A stretch of DNA of 64,000 nucleotides from assembly GCA_017654935.2 (NCBI GenBank), contig CM065698.1, positions 37,069,682 to 37,133,681 on the forward strand, read 5' to 3'. Below the pieces are notes generated by a model that had not been told where the DNA came from, ran no database searches, and worked only from the letters and a program-made list of their open reading frames with translations. Source of the stretch: Phymorhynchus buccinoides (lineage: Eukaryota; Mollusca; Gastropoda; Neogastropoda; Raphitomidae). The translations under genes were made by a program, and so were the position numbers. Below, one piece after another: positions 20,652 through 31,859 of the stretch; the stretch's first letter is position 1, and every line of letters begins with the position of its first letter.

Positions 20652-21191
20652 AAGGAGACCACCATAGCACCGAAAGACGGCGGCACCGACAACACCCAGA
20701 AAGACGGCGGCACTGTTTCCGACAACACCCAGAAAGACGGCGGCACTGTTGCCGACAACACCCAGAAAGAGTCCACGTCTGGAGCTGACCCAAGGCACGC
20801 CATTCTTGCATTCAGGAGACATTTCGGCGGGTCAACTACGTCCGAGGATGAAGACAGCCGAGAAATGACGTTGCCGATGGAGGCCCAGGAGGCCCAAGAG
20901 GCCAATCAACCACAAGGCAGCCATGCCGTTTTGCTTGGCCAGGTGATGTCAAAGATAAACGTGGCGGTTCAGAGAGGGCATGAAGCGGGCCATGACACAC
21001 AGACCTCCTCCCATGATGATGACTCTGCTTGGTTGAAGTCTGGGGATTTAGAAAGAGAAGAATGCGAAGCAGAGGAGCGTTCAGAAAGCCCAAGTAAGAT
21101 GGGGGCTGATCAATTCTCAGCGATGAGGGAAAGGATTGCCTTATTCTTTGCAAGTGGGTCACATCCGCACGAAACAAGCTCAAGAAGGTAG
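20652..21191 (+). pseudogene. Acidic gag-like segment, second copy
   Basis: Matches 13952-14490 with about a dozen substitutions visible over ~540 bp (roughly 98%). The frame (open from 20595) keeps the three KDGGT repeats and the SEDEDSREM acidic patch. It stops at 21191 with the same SSRR ending, and the integrase sequence that follows in the 14.5-kb copy is absent. Confidence 0.6.
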
Positions 21192-21227
21192 ATCAGAAAC
21201 CTACATCTGTGGACTTGAAGAGAACCA

Positions 21228-21315
21228 CCATGCTACCACTGTGCCTCTATACACATAGATGAGAAGCGAAAAAACCCACCCACACTGGCCACCTCACCTC
21301 CCGCCACACCACTCG
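21228..21315 (+). repeat. Third partial copy of the leader joining SINE head and gag
   Basis: GCTACCACTGTGCC, then ACACATAGATGAGAAGCG and CACTGGCCACCTCACC, repeat 20357-20445 almost exactly. This suggests a template switch or duplication when the internal region was deleted. Confidence 0.75.
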
Positions 21316-22112
21316 TCTCACCACTAGAAGCGAGAAAACCCAGCTTTGATCTAGAACAAGTGAAGAAGCTTAGTGCACGTGGACTAAACGGGTGCACGTG
21401 TTACCCCGCAGTAGCAGCCTTCCTGACCTCCGACCTGTGTGCTATAACTGAAGTTGACCTGGTAACCTGTGACTGGAGATAGAAGAAGATGTTAACTAGA
21501 GAGGAGGGTTACTAAAACGAAAGTCAGTGACCCAAGTGTACAAGTCCTGAACTTGGAAGTACAGTCAAGTTACTGCAACAGTAACCACCGTTTGTGGTGC
21601 AGTGTGTAAACAGCATCTCTACTTTGTTGTTTACGTGGTGTGTAAACAGTGTTCCTGTTATTGAAGTGATAGCTGGTGATGTACTAGTGGTGGTGTACCT
21701 ACTGCTGTGTTGCTGTATTATGTGGTGCCTGATGTCTTTATCCAAGCTGCAAGCCTGTGGCCGGTTTCTGCTTTTTGCTGTGCTGTGGGCATGTTTCATT
21801 GTGCCACAGAAAAGGCATCACATCTGCATGTGTGTGCATATGCCGCATACACATCTATTCTACTTAAGTAAAATTATGATTTCAACTTACTAGTAAAAAC
21901 TTACTCAGAAGCATTGTGTGTCTTTATTCTACCCCGTGACACCCCACCCCCCCCCCCCCCATACCTTGTTCCTCTTTTACCCATTGCCTGGCAACTGTAG
22001 GCCCTATGCGACCGGTTCATCATCCGCCGTCCCGTCAACGTGATGTCAACAGACAATGCACCGCTACCCTTTGATGTCTGTCTTCCGCTTCATTGCTTAT
22101 GTTGGGTCTTTC
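21316..22112. other. Non-coding 3' internal region of the LTR element
   Basis: No recognisable protein. Contains a C-run at 21947-21960. The region leads into the polypurine tract. Confidence 0.4.
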
Positions 22113-22125
22113 AAAAGGGGGGTAA
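22113..22125 (+). promoter_or_regulatory. Polypurine tract before the 3' LTR
   Basis: AAAAGGGGGGTAA directly precedes TGTCACAAAAGTGG, the start of the 3' LTR. A G-rich purine run in this place primes plus-strand DNA synthesis in LTR elements. Confidence 0.75.
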
Positions 22126-22213
22126 TGTCACAAAAGTGGCTTTTATTTTATTTTGTTGCTCAGTATAGGTGTAGCCATATTTGTGTGCATGTGTGCGTGT
22201 GCTTGCAGTTTGG
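22126..22213 (+). repeat. Partial 3' LTR
   Basis: Matches the first ~88 bp of the LTR at 19534. After CAGTTTGG it changes to unrelated sequence (ATCTCTCC...), so the rest of the LTR is lost or replaced and no flanking duplication can be checked. Confidence 0.78.
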
Positions 22214-22584
22214 ATCTCTCCTTCCGAAAGTAGAATGGGCTTAAAGACCCACTGAGCCGGCTGGATTAAGTCCCTTGTTACTTTCTGGGTCGATGTGGCC
22301 CACATTCAAACTTACCTCGTACACGATCGAGGCTGCTCTTTAAAAAAGTGATGTCTCGTTTTCATGTATGAGGAAATTTGTATGGGAGCCACAATTGGTC
22401 AAAATAAGATTTCTTACCAGCTATAAGGGGAACCGTGATTTTGACATTTGACCTACTGGTCGTTAAGATGCCGCAGATTCTTGTGTAACATGTGGTCGTG
22501 CACAGGACCCCAGTTTAATGTCACTTCCTGAACGATTCCCCCCCCACCCACCCCGCATCTACAGTCAGATACTCAGTAACACTT
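22214..22584. other. Unassigned non-coding sequence
   Basis: Probably a fragment of another dispersed repeat that replaced the 3' LTR (GGCTTAAAGACCCACTGAGC and following). No gene recognised. Confidence 0.35.
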
Positions 22585-22596
22585 GTTTTTTTTTTT

Positions 22597-22627
<31 letters not shown>

Positions 22628-22694
22628 GGGGGGGTTTTTTTTGGGGGGGTGGGTGGGGGGGGGGGTGGGGGGGGGGGGGGGGGGGGGGGGGGGT

Positions 22695-22737
<43 letters not shown>

Positions 22738-22787
22738 GGTGGGTGGGGGGGGGGTGGGGGGGGGGGGGGTGGGGGGGGGGGGGGGAA
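22585..22787 (+). repeat. T-run followed by ~180 bp of nearly pure G
   Basis: About 21 T are followed by G broken only by scattered T (22607-22785). The glycine-only and proline-only open frames across it are meaningless. This may be a real mononucleotide expansion or a sequencing or consensus artefact. Confidence 0.9.
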
Positions 22788-22973
22788 GTGAGGAATTAGG
22801 AACAAGTATCTTCCCCCTGAAAAACACCAAACACAGCCTCAAACCCCAACCCACAAAAAAAATCAATGGAAATTTGGGAGTTTTTGGGGGGGTGTGGTGT
22901 TTTTTCAACACCAAAACTACCCCCCCCACGGTTTTCAGACCAGATCTTCAATGACAATCAAATTTCCCCCTTG
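22788..22973. other. Short unassigned spacer
   Basis: G/C/A-run-rich sequence without coding signal. Confidence 0.4.
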
Positions 22974-23000
22974 ATCGGCTTCTCGGCCTTTTGGCTAAGA
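22974..23000 (+). pseudogene. U2 snRNA 5'-end fragment
   Basis: ATCGGCTTCTCGGCCTTTTG, then GCTAAGA, matches the first 26 nt of U2 snRNA (AUCGCUUCUCGGCCUUUUGG then CUAAGA) with one extra G. The match stops where U2 should continue UCAAGUGUAGUAUC. The branch-point-recognition and Sm regions are absent. Sequence about 40 bp downstream (CATGGCGAAAGCCGATACAC then GACGTTAAATGAA, 23049-23090) looks like a LINE 3' tail, so this may be a U2-LINE chimera made by template switching. Confidence 0.8.
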
Positions 23001-23439
23001 CAGTGATTCAGGAACAAAATTTTTGTTATACCTGGTTGGTTGTTCAGCCCGGTCGTACATGGCGAAAGCCGATACACGACGTTAAATGAACTGCCATCCA
23101 GACCAGGATTAATACCTACCGGAGACTGTGGGTCAGCTATAAATGTGCTGCGACCAGGCTGATGGTTCTGCTGCTGTTGTGGGGCCTGGGTGGGCTGGTG
23201 TCTGGACCCTGCTGTCTGTTCCATCGTCAATCGTGTCAGCAGGACACAACAGCCCTCACGTGATTGGATACGGCCATGAAGATCATCTGTCCATGGCAAT
23301 AATTCATTTGAATGTTAGAAAAACAATACCAGCTTCAGGAAAAACATCATACTACCTTACCTTCGTCCTAGTTATATATAAACAGGAACAAACTTTACCT
23401 CAGGGGCAATCAACGGGTTCTAAAAAATGTCTAGTGTGA
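23001..23439. other. Non-coding sequence with a possible LINE tail at 23040-23090
   Basis: GTCGTACATGGCG, then AAAGCCGATACACGACGTTAAA, resembles RTE/CR1-type 3' ends. The remainder is unassigned. Confidence 0.4.
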
Positions 23440-24140
23440 GAAGTATGATTCATTTCGTAGAAAAAAACCCAAACATGATTATTACAGAAGCCGAAATGCA
23501 CAACAAGTAAAAATTAAATAATGTGAAACGAGAAAGGGGACTGGGAAAACTTTTTGATCCAGCTTTGAATTGATACACATATACAGAAGGTAACCGTAAA
23601 GCTAAACCAAGTAAGGGATTAATCAAAAGATCATTGACTATCTCATAAGGATATCTTGTTAAATATTGCAAGGCTATGGTTTGACCTCGTCATAGAATAT
23701 GGATAACGTATATGGGATCCTAACCTAAAAAAGGGACAATTCAATAATAATTGAAAAAAAGTTTCAGAGAAGAGCACAAATATAGTTAAAGCATGTAAAA
23801 ATAAGTCTTACGAGGACGTTTAAATTTTCTGAGAATACATCTTTGAAGGAAGAAAGATTAGAGGGGACTATCAAACCTATAAAATGTACATAATCTTGAT
23901 GATATAAATTCAATGACTTTTTCTTAAACGCACAGTAGAAAAACTAAGAAATAGTGATGGTTAAAATTGTTCTTAAACAGATCTAATACTAAACACCCGC
24001 AAAAAACATTTTTACGACCCGTGTGGTCATTTTATGAATGATCTACCAATTAACATAAAGAATGCACCTGCATTAATGAATTCAAAATCTTTTGGACGAA
24101 AAACCCAATTTGATAACAGAATTAAAGTTTTGATGAATTA
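23440..24140 (+). pseudogene. C-terminal part of a CR1/Jockey-like LINE ORF2, heavily frameshifted
   Basis: Pieces of the conserved region after RT can be read in shifting frames on the plus strand. GCTATGGTTTGACC then ATAGAATATGG (about 23673-23701) corresponds to the 'KAMVRPxxEYG' block. RIWDPNLKKGQFN and KSYED follow (about 23715-23820). LEGRKIRGDYQTYK comes at about 23850-23885 and MNDLPINIKNAP at about 24034-24072, ending near 24140. The pattern (WDP, SYE, RGD, N-LP) is typical of CR1-group and related LINEs. Many indels show that this is an old or badly sequenced remnant. Confidence 0.65.
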
Positions 24141-24336
24141 AAAAACAAAAATATATATATATATATATAGTATATATAAAAAACCTATTATCTTAATGAT
24201 TATCTTTTTATTCAATCATCATCAATCAATCATATACAGCATATAGGCTTTAAATAGCCTTTAGCCTGCTATTTCCTTTAGTTTAGTAAGAAAAACGCAA
24301 TTTAAAACTTTGTTTTTTGATTTATGTTTATATATA
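24141..24336. other. AT-rich spacer with TA microsatellite
   Basis: (TA)n at about 24150-24177. No gene. Confidence 0.5.
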
Positions 24337-24982
24337 CAGTGGAATCCGCTTTACGGCCACTTTTGGGACAAAGGCAAAATGTGGCGATAAAGCGAATCGA
24401 CGATAAAACGAACACGAGATATATATGACGCAAGTATGCAAGGCAAAAGCAATGACGTCAAAATAACAGCTGTCAAAACACAAGAGTCAACAGTACAGTG
24501 TATGTTGCTGTATGCTGAACACATGATTACAACAAACAAAAAAACAAAAATTGTCCCCTGTTTACAACTTTTGAAAGGGGGGTGGGGGGGGGGGGGGGGG
24601 GGGGGGGGTGGGGGGAAGCACGAGTTAAAAGACAAAACACAAGGGGGGGGGGGGGGGGTTGTTTTCTTGAATGATTTTAACACCATGCATGGTCTTTCAA
24701 TTGACAACAGCTCACCATCCAACTTCACACTCAACCATGTAAAAACGTCAAAAGCGTGTTGTCAGTTTGTCTGTTGTTCTCTTTCTCAAAAAAAGGGGGG
24801 GGGTAAAGAGGAAAAATTAGATAGAAAAAGTGGCCAATAAAGCGAAATTGAAGATTCAGCTTTGGCCGTTTAAACGAACAAAATAACACATGCTTAAGAA
24901 GAAATAATTCCGTTCCAGAGGAAATTGGCCGTTTAAGCGGCTTTGGACGATTATCCGAAGGCCGATCAAGCGGATTCCACTG
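24337..24982. mobile_element. pogo/Tigger-like MITE, copy 1 (646 bp), with TA duplication
   Basis: The ends are perfect inverted repeats CAGTGGAATCCGCTT and AAGCGGATTCCACTG, flanked by TA on both sides. Subterminal copies of GATAAAGCGAA, GGCCGTTT and related motifs occur near both ends. The CAGT start, TA target and GATAAAGCGAA-type repeats suggest the pogo/Tigger branch of Tc1/mariner. There is no transposase, and the interior carries two G-runs (about 24577-24616 and 24642-24658). A second copy starts at 63781. Confidence 0.85.
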
Positions 24983-25119
24983 TATATAATATATTTTTTT
25001 ATTTTTTTTTTTTTTTTAAAGAGTTAACAAACATACAGTGGAAAAAACAAGCAAACCTGAAATCTGCAAATACTAAAAGTTTAATTAACTGAAATACTTT
25101 TTAAATGTTTTAAGTATGG
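24983..25119. other. AT-rich spacer
   Basis: Poly-T tract and AT-rich sequence. Nothing recognised. Confidence 0.4.
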
Positions 25120-25620
25120 AAGCAAATAAATCTGCCCAAAAAATTAAATCTATTTGTTGTTTTTTTTTAAAAACTATTGAGTTGTTCCTGCGGTTGCAGT
25201 ATCATTTGGTAGAGAATTCCAATTGTTAATAACCCTGTTTTTTTTTGTGAAAAAAAAAAATGTTGCATAAATATTAGTAATTGAACTAATGATTTTGTTA
25301 GTTTTAAAGGAGTGTCCTCTAGTGTAGGTAGAGTTACTAAGGGAGGAAAAAAAAAGGTGTGGTTTGTAGTTACTTACACTAACTCTTTTCGGTATCATAA
25401 TTCCCCATGTTTAAGATCTTTAAAAAAGTTTCTAAATCATATCTTCCCCGTTTGCTCTTCTATACTCTAGGCTAGGTTAGATTTTAAGAATTGTTTCCAG
25501 GTCTTTCCTCATAGCTCTAATATTTTTTACCTCATGTTGATAATTTGCTTAGTGAATCGCCTTTGGCCGTTCTCGATAGCCATTAATAATATGGTTTCTT
25601 TAATGATTGGAGACCAAAAT
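25120..25620 (-). pseudogene. C-terminal fragment of a LINE ORF2 on the minus strand
   Basis: The clearest part is 25174-25398 on the minus strand: TRGHSFKTNK, then FFFTKKNRVINNWNSLPND. This fits the conserved C-terminal block of CR1/Jockey-type ORF2 (basic-GHSFKL, then FFS-RVVNxWNSLP). Just upstream, in other frames, GEDMI and KLFKDLKHG resemble the 'RGDLIETFKIL' block. Indels break the frame. No RT catalytic motif is left. Confidence 0.65.
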
Positions 25621-27269
25621 CAACACTTACCATATTCTACTAATTGGTCTCTCACCAATGATTTGAAAAACAATGCGGGCACCATAATATCTTTTAGTTT
25701 TTTGTGCCTGGAATGAAAAATGAGAAAAAATCATACCAGACAGATTTTTTTATTTGCCTTTTTAATAGTTTAAGTGATGTGCTGATCAGTGAATGTATGG
25801 GCCGATAAAAATTTAAAACTTCTTATCCATACCATTTAAGATCCAACTCCAACTCCCAGGTTCTTTTTTCCACTTCAGAAAAGCTTCTACAAATTCACAC
25901 AACCATCAAATTTGGGTATAACTGTAAAAGGTTAGGGTTATGTTCTTTTTACCCAATATGTAACCAACCTTTACACTTCTTCTGTCCCCCCCCCCCCATT
26001 AAATTTTTAATTTGTGCCATTCTTTCGTTCCAATTTAAACTTAAATTTTGTCTTAGAATAGGGACCTCTTGAAGTTTAGTATTTTGGATTTGTTCGCTGA
26101 TGGGATTCCGCAATAAGCTTTTGGTATCCCATCTCTGTTGCAAGAAAGATTTTTTTAATAATACAGTTTTTGGACTATATCGGGGCATTGTACGTTTATG
26201 TATAAAATAAATAAATATTAATAAAAACAAAGTTGGTCCCCAAATTACACTAAACCCTGTGGGGATAGAAACATCGTCCACTAGTAACATTAAGAGAAAT
26301 TTTCCGGATTTATCTTCTCCAATGCTAACACACTGAAGGTCCTGTCTGTAAGAAAAGTCTTGAATCCCACATGAGTAAATTTGTCGTCTTCCCCGTCCTA
26401 AATGCCATAGCCCTTAAAGCTTTATGTAACAAGTCCCCCCCCTCTATACGTTATATGTGGGACCTTATCAAAAGCTTTCTGTAGATTATTAGTTTTTGAT
26501 TTTTTAAGATTTAAGAGGACGCAAAAAACCACTAATAAAATAACATTTTTTGTCAATGGTCAAATTCATGCCACGAGAAGGGGCGTAATAAGGGCCGAGA
26601 GGCTTATGCCATAGCCCTACATCATACCTACCACCTAAAAAGAAATGCCAATGCAGGGGAAAAAAATCAAAAATCATATGGGAAAAAAAAAATTCAAGTC
26701 TTGATACTATATTAGAAGAAAAAAAAATCAAATTGAACAAACACAACCATGACAATTACTTTTTGTAAGTATTTAAAAAAACAAAATTTTTAAAGTTTGC
26801 ATTTTATAATTGTATACTGGATTGGCATTAATTCTGCAAATAAGTTAAAAATTTGTGGATGATTTCTATCTCCAGGTATAAAGTATAAACAACATGGCAA
26901 AACGAAAAAAAACCTGAACTGTTGATTTGATGCCTTCCCTAGGGTCAAAAAAAAACTTATTTTTGGAGCCAACTCCACCATGAAGCTCCTAGCCATTAGA
27001 GGGTGAAATTGAAAAGCTACCAGCTACACTTGGTTCAAAAACCAAACAAAAAAAAACACCCCTAAAAAAAATAGTGTTCAAAAAAAAAGGAGAAAAATAA
27101 GGAGGTTTTCACGTTTCTTTTGCACGCGAGAAAAAAAAAAAACAAAAAACTTGCGGGTTGGCCCATAAAAAAGTGGGCAAGTTCGTCAGCTTTTTTTTCT
27201 AATCACTCCACACACCTGGTGACAAACAAAGATGATTCGACAGCAGGATTTTTGGGGCCTTCTGAGAAA
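25621..27269. other. Unassigned non-coding sequence of doubtful base quality
   Basis: AT-rich with many mononucleotide runs. ATCAAATTTGGGTATAA and GGTTAGGGTTATG at about 25907-25944 resemble an end of the MITE at 16720. Short frames on both strands carry no recognisable domain. Confidence 0.4.
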
Positions 27270-29130
27270 ATTTAGGTTAAGATTCCAATGGAGAGTAGTG
27301 TTGTTTGTCATTTTCTCAGTTCAATTTAGGTTAGATCACTGGAGTAGTTGTATTTGGTTTTTTCTTTTTCGCAGATCAATTTAGGCTAAATCACTGGAAG
27401 GAGTGGCCCAGTGGTTTTTTTTTTTCATTTCGCATATTCAATTTTTAGGTTAGAATCGCTGGAGTAGTGTTTTCATTTCATTTCAGTTTTCAATTTTAGG
27501 TTTTAGGGATCCCCCACTGGGAGGAGGAGGTGTTTTTCATTTTTCTCAGTTTATTTTCCAATTTTAGGTTAGGATCACTTGGACAGTAGTTGGCAGTGGT
27601 TTTCTTATTTAGGGGGGGGGGGGGGGAAGATCAATTTAAGGTTTAGATCACTGGAGGTAGTTGGGATTTTCATTTTTTGGCAGACTCAATTTTAGGTTTT
27701 AGATCACTGGTGTAGTTGTTTTCCCTTTTCGCAGATCAATTTAGGGTTTGTTAGATTCATTTGGGGGGGGGATTTTAGTGGGGTGTTTTTCAGTTTTCTC
27801 CATGTAAAGTTAGGTATTAGATCACTGAGTTTAGTGTTTGTTGTTTTTTTTTTTTCTTTCACAGGATCAAATTTTTAGACTTTAAGAATCACTGGAGTTA
27901 TGTTAGTTTGTTTTTTCCATTTTTCTCCAGTTAATTTTTAGGTTAGAATTATCTGCACTGGAGTAGTGTTTTCTTTTTCGCAAGATCAATTTAGTTGAGA
28001 ATCACTGGGGGTAGTGATTTCTTTTTTTTTTTTTCGCAGATCAATTTAGGTTATATCACTGGGAGTAGTGTTTTTCTTTTCCGCAGTATCAAATTTTAGG
28101 GTTTTAGATCAATTGGGTGTTCCAGTTTCTTTTCTTTTCGGCCAGATCAAATTTTTCATTTAGGCTAGATTCAACTGGAGTAGTGTTTTTCTTTCCCACA
28201 GATCAAATGGTCCCCCAACCTTATGGCGATTATTTTTTTTCACGCCAGAGGGCAGTCAATCCACTAGGGGCTTATCATCGCGGTTTTTTTTTTTTTTTCT
28301 TTACTTGGGCGTAGGTGAGAGAGAGAGGTGAGGTGATGGGTAGGACCCACTCAACTGTCTCTCTCTCCCCTCTTTCATTTATCCCCAACTTAATACTATT
28401 ATAGAGGAGGGGAATTAGCCCCCCACCACACAAAGCGTCCCTGCCCTTCTGGTGTGAGAAAAAATGGGAGGCACTAACTCTCTCATTTAGAATTAGATCA
28501 CTGGGAGTTATGTAAAAGTGTTTTCTTTTTCACAGTTAATTTTTTTTTAGGTCTTTAGAATCACTGGAGTAGTGTTTTCTTTTTCACAGATCAATATAGA
28601 TTAGATTCACTGGAGTTATGTTAGTGTTTTCATTTTTCTCAGGGGTTAATTTAGGTTAGATCACTGGAGTTTTAGTGTTTTCTTTTTCACAGATTCAATT
28701 GAGGTTAGATTTCATTGGAGTATAGGTGTTTTCATTTTGCAAGATCAATTTAGGTTAGATTCACTGGCAAATAGTATTTTTTTGATTTCCGCAGATCAAT
28801 TTAGGTTAGATCACTGGAGTAGTGTGGTGTTTTAATTTTCATAGATAATTTCAATTTAGGTTAGGTTTAGATCACTGGAAGTAGTCAGTTTTTTTCATTT
28901 TTTTTGGCAGATCAATTTTTTTAGATTAGATCCACTGGAGTACCGTGTTTTTGTTTTCATTTTGCAGAATCAAAAATTTAGGTTAGATCAATGGAGTTAG
29001 TATTTTGATTTTGCAGATCAAATTTTTTTAGGTTAGATCACTGGAGTAGTGCAGTGTTTTTATTTTTTTTTTCGTAGGATTTCAGTTTCGATTAAGATCA
29101 ACTGGAGCCAGGGTTTTCAGTTTCTGTCAT
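27270..29130 (+). repeat. Degenerate minisatellite, ~45-50-bp units, with homopolymer noise
   Basis: Recurring blocks follow GATCAATTTAGGTTAGATCACTGG-AGTAGTG-TTTTCTTTTTCRCA. About 35 units of variable length run from about 27270 to 29130, interrupted by a MITE at 28226-28475. Unit lengths vary mainly by extra T, A or G in runs. Confidence 0.85.
28226..28475. mobile_element. MITE copy 2 inside the second minisatellite
   Basis: Matches 11123-11315: TTCACGCCAGAGGGCAGTCA, ACTTGGGCGTAGG, CTGTCTCTCTCTC, TTATCCCCAACTTAATA and GCCCTTCTGGTGTGAG. It is about 50 bp longer, largely through expanded homopolymers. Upstream CAACCTTATGG and downstream GCACTAACTCTCTCATT are also shared with copy 1. Confidence 0.85.
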
Positions 29131-29479
29131 ATGCAGTAAATTATAAATTAATAAATAATCCTAAAACAATAATATATAAAAAAATGGCAAGGTTTTTTGC
29201 ATTTGAAAATTACTTTTGAAAAGAAGAGATTTTTTGGTTTTTGTAAAAAAAAAAATAAAAGGGAGGTACAAAGTGGGGAGCAAGAAACTACTCCCCCGTA
29301 ACAAACTTTAGGCATTACAACAGCGCAGATAACTGTTACAGTGTTTTAAAACATGCATTTTTTATCAACTTGCCCAATGTCTTGTCTTCAAACTATAAAC
29401 TTATACTTCCCAGAAAAGAGTCAAAACTTAAAAAAAAAGAGGTCACATCAAAAAAACAGAATATTCCAATTACAAACTA
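29131..29479. other. Non-coding AT-rich spacer
   Basis: No gene recognised between the minisatellite and the segment copy. Confidence 0.4.
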
Positions 29480-30685
29480 AAGTATTAAAAAAAGACAATG
29501 CTACAGACTGTAAAAAAACAGAATAAAAAATGTCCTTGTACAGAGGTGTGGTCTTAATTTCAGTACGTTTTTTTTTACACTCATTCCGCATTGCACGTTT
29601 TTTTTTGAATTATTTAAATAAACTCCAACAAAAAAATCACTGCAGCCATACACACAAACAAAACATACATTAGAACAAAAGGGAGAAATGAAAAAAGATT
29701 ACAGGTTTTACTTAAGGTTTAGACATAGAGAAGTTGGTGGTAGATCAGACTTTTTTTTTTTATATACAACTAAACCTTTTATATAGGAAAAAACTCCTAA
29801 CAACACCGAATTTGGCTTCCCCACCACAACAAACTACTACAAAATGCCAAAGTCAGCGAGGGCAAAAAATTGTGGTCTAAGGGAGCAAAGCAAGTTTCAA
29901 AGTGACCAAGGTATGGTGTGCCTAACACATATTTACTTTCCTTGATGGAAATCAAATTGGGGACAGCTATCTATTTTAATTCCGGACACATAATGGGCCG
30001 AAAAATGACCTAGAGTGAGTTATTTATAAAGAACACCAAAGAGGAGAAAAAAGAAATACATACAACATTGACACAATAGTGAGGTGAAATGAGGGTTGCA
30101 TTCACCTCATTTATTTGTGTCAATGTTTTTACATATTTTTTATGCAGCTTCAGTTTGGTCTTGCATTTGCAAATTTTGTGTAAGCAAAGGTTTTTTTAAA
30201 AAAAAATCCATGAAAATTTATTAAAATCAACAGAATCACTTTTTCAGCTCCCTACCCATCACACAATGACTGAAACGGGACAGTTTGCAAAGCAACAGAA
30301 AAACCACGTTTCCAAAAAATTTTTGGTCCTTGGTCTATATATTCCTGAAGCTGAAAAAAAATTGGTAAAAATTGGTAAATAGAATTTTTAAAGTATCACA
30401 CAAAGACAAAATGCTGCAAGAAGCTTTTTTTTATGCTACTCTTTGTGACACTTTGATGTGAAAACTTTCTCAGAGGAGAAGTATAATTCATGTGGGCCTG
30501 ATGCACACAATGCAGTAAATTCTGGTATTTATCCTGCCAGAGCGGCCCAAGAGTAAGTAAACAGTAGAGCTGTACAGAATATGATTTTTTACAGTAATGA
30601 AAAAAAAATCATGGTACGGCTTAGGTCCTTTTTTGGGGAAAGGACCTTAAATGGATTCCCCCAAACGAGGGGACCTTTGCACACT
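29480..30685 (+). repeat. Segmental repeat, copy 2 (partner at 1110-2063)
   Basis: Collinear with copy 1. Lacks the MITE (empty site AAAGTATCAC near 30390) and the 47-bp LINE end. Where copy 1 has AAGCTTTTTGCTAC this copy has AAGCTTTTTTTTATGCTAC, and similar run expansions recur throughout. Confidence 0.85.
30054..30138. other. Hairpin, copy 2
   Basis: ATTGACACAATAGTGAGGTGAAAT pairs with ATTCACCTCATTTATTTGTGTCAAT around a GAGGGTTGC-type loop. Same structure as 1277-1352 with a few bulged bases. Confidence 0.7.
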
Positions 30686-31859
30686 GGCTTCTTTGGGGAA
30701 CTTTTTTCCCCCACAAGCCCACACCACCTGTTCTCAAATCCCCCTTTGGTCAAGAGAGTAGGGATGTACTCTGGGGCAAGGCAATCTCCATTTTAATAAA
30801 CAAAAATTTCTATCCCAGCCCGCCAGAACAGCAGCTGCCCCCTCTGCTAATTTATCTGGCCAGTCATAAATAATCGGAAATGGAAAACTGACTGGCATAC
30901 ACACTATAATCATTACGCATACTTTGGTAACGCAGCACTGGAGACGGGCACAGGTGCCGGGACGGTACCCCACCATTGGCATGTGTTTGTTGTGGCATAC
31001 GCTGTCTTACGTTTCTCCTCCAGTTTTTCGTTTTTTTGGATCTTGGTAGGATTTTTTCCTGCTATAAAGCAGTAATTGACTACGCAACCCTCCTCCCCTG
31101 GGAAAGAAAAAAAAAAAAAGAAGAAAGGAAAAAAAAAGCAAAAAAAAAAAAATTAACAAAAATTAATGTTTTTAGAATATCTAATTTATAATCACTAGTG
31201 GGATAATGATACTGCAAAAGCGAATAAGGTGTGACAAAAAACCTAAAAAGTTTAGATTTTATTTTGCAAATCCAGTTGTTTTGAATAGAAAGGAAGAAAA
31301 AAACAGAAATGAAAAAAAAAATTGAGGGGGGGGGGGGGGGGGAAATGGTGGGGGATGGATGGAGGGGAAGGGAAGGACAAAAATGATTTGATAGGGAAGG
31401 GAGGAGTGAGGGACAGAACAAGGTGAAGTCCTGAAAATGAATTATGGCTACCAAGCAACCTACTCTCTTCTTAACTAATTACCAAGATCCTACATCCTAT
31501 AATCGTTTAAATTAAAGATACAAACCGACAAGATGTCATAACATCCTTATAATCGGTTAAAAAATTTTTTAAAAGATCTACAAAAAAAAAACCGGGGGGG
31601 AACCCCACAGGATTGTGATCTTTTCATACTAGATCAGGAAACAGGGAGCAAAATTCCTCTTTACGCCAAGTTTACTCTTAAAAAGCGGTTTAACACAAAA
31701 AAATCCGATTCCCGGGGATTCGGGTCTCGTTGTTTCAAGAAAAAAAACGTTGCTTGGACTCGGCAACAGCCAGGAAAAAAAAAGGAGGTGCCTGTCAAGA
31801 GTAATAATTGGAGTTTGGAACGTTTCGGACAGTATATATTATTAGAGGTTTATATGATT
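30686..31859. other. Unassigned non-coding sequence
   Basis: Contains a G-run (31325-31342) and A-runs. Short frames only. Confidence 0.4.

Larger units (their letters stand above)
19534..22213 (+). mobile_element. Internally deleted BEL-like LTR retrotransposon
   Basis: A 5' LTR (19534-19980), a PBS-like site, gag-like sequence matching the 13.2-14.5 kb BEL fragment, then no protease, RT or integrase before a polypurine tract (22113-22125) and the first ~88 bp of a 3' LTR (22126-22213). Family assignment to BEL/Pao comes from the shared gag segment, which at 14.5 kb is followed by BEL integrase. The element must depend on other copies for movement. Confidence 0.75.

Noticed and set aside
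22563..22584. CAGATACTCAGTAACACTTG as an inverted remnant of U2 (CAGATACTACACTTG)
   Set aside because: Needs a 5-bp insertion, lies on the opposite strand about 400 bp away, and is too short to be convincing.
22521..22954. Poly-Gly and poly-Pro open frames
   Set aside because: Translation of a G homopolymer tract.
22974..23000. Functional U2 snRNA gene
   Set aside because: Only the first 26 nt are present, and no Sm site or 3' stem-loops follow.
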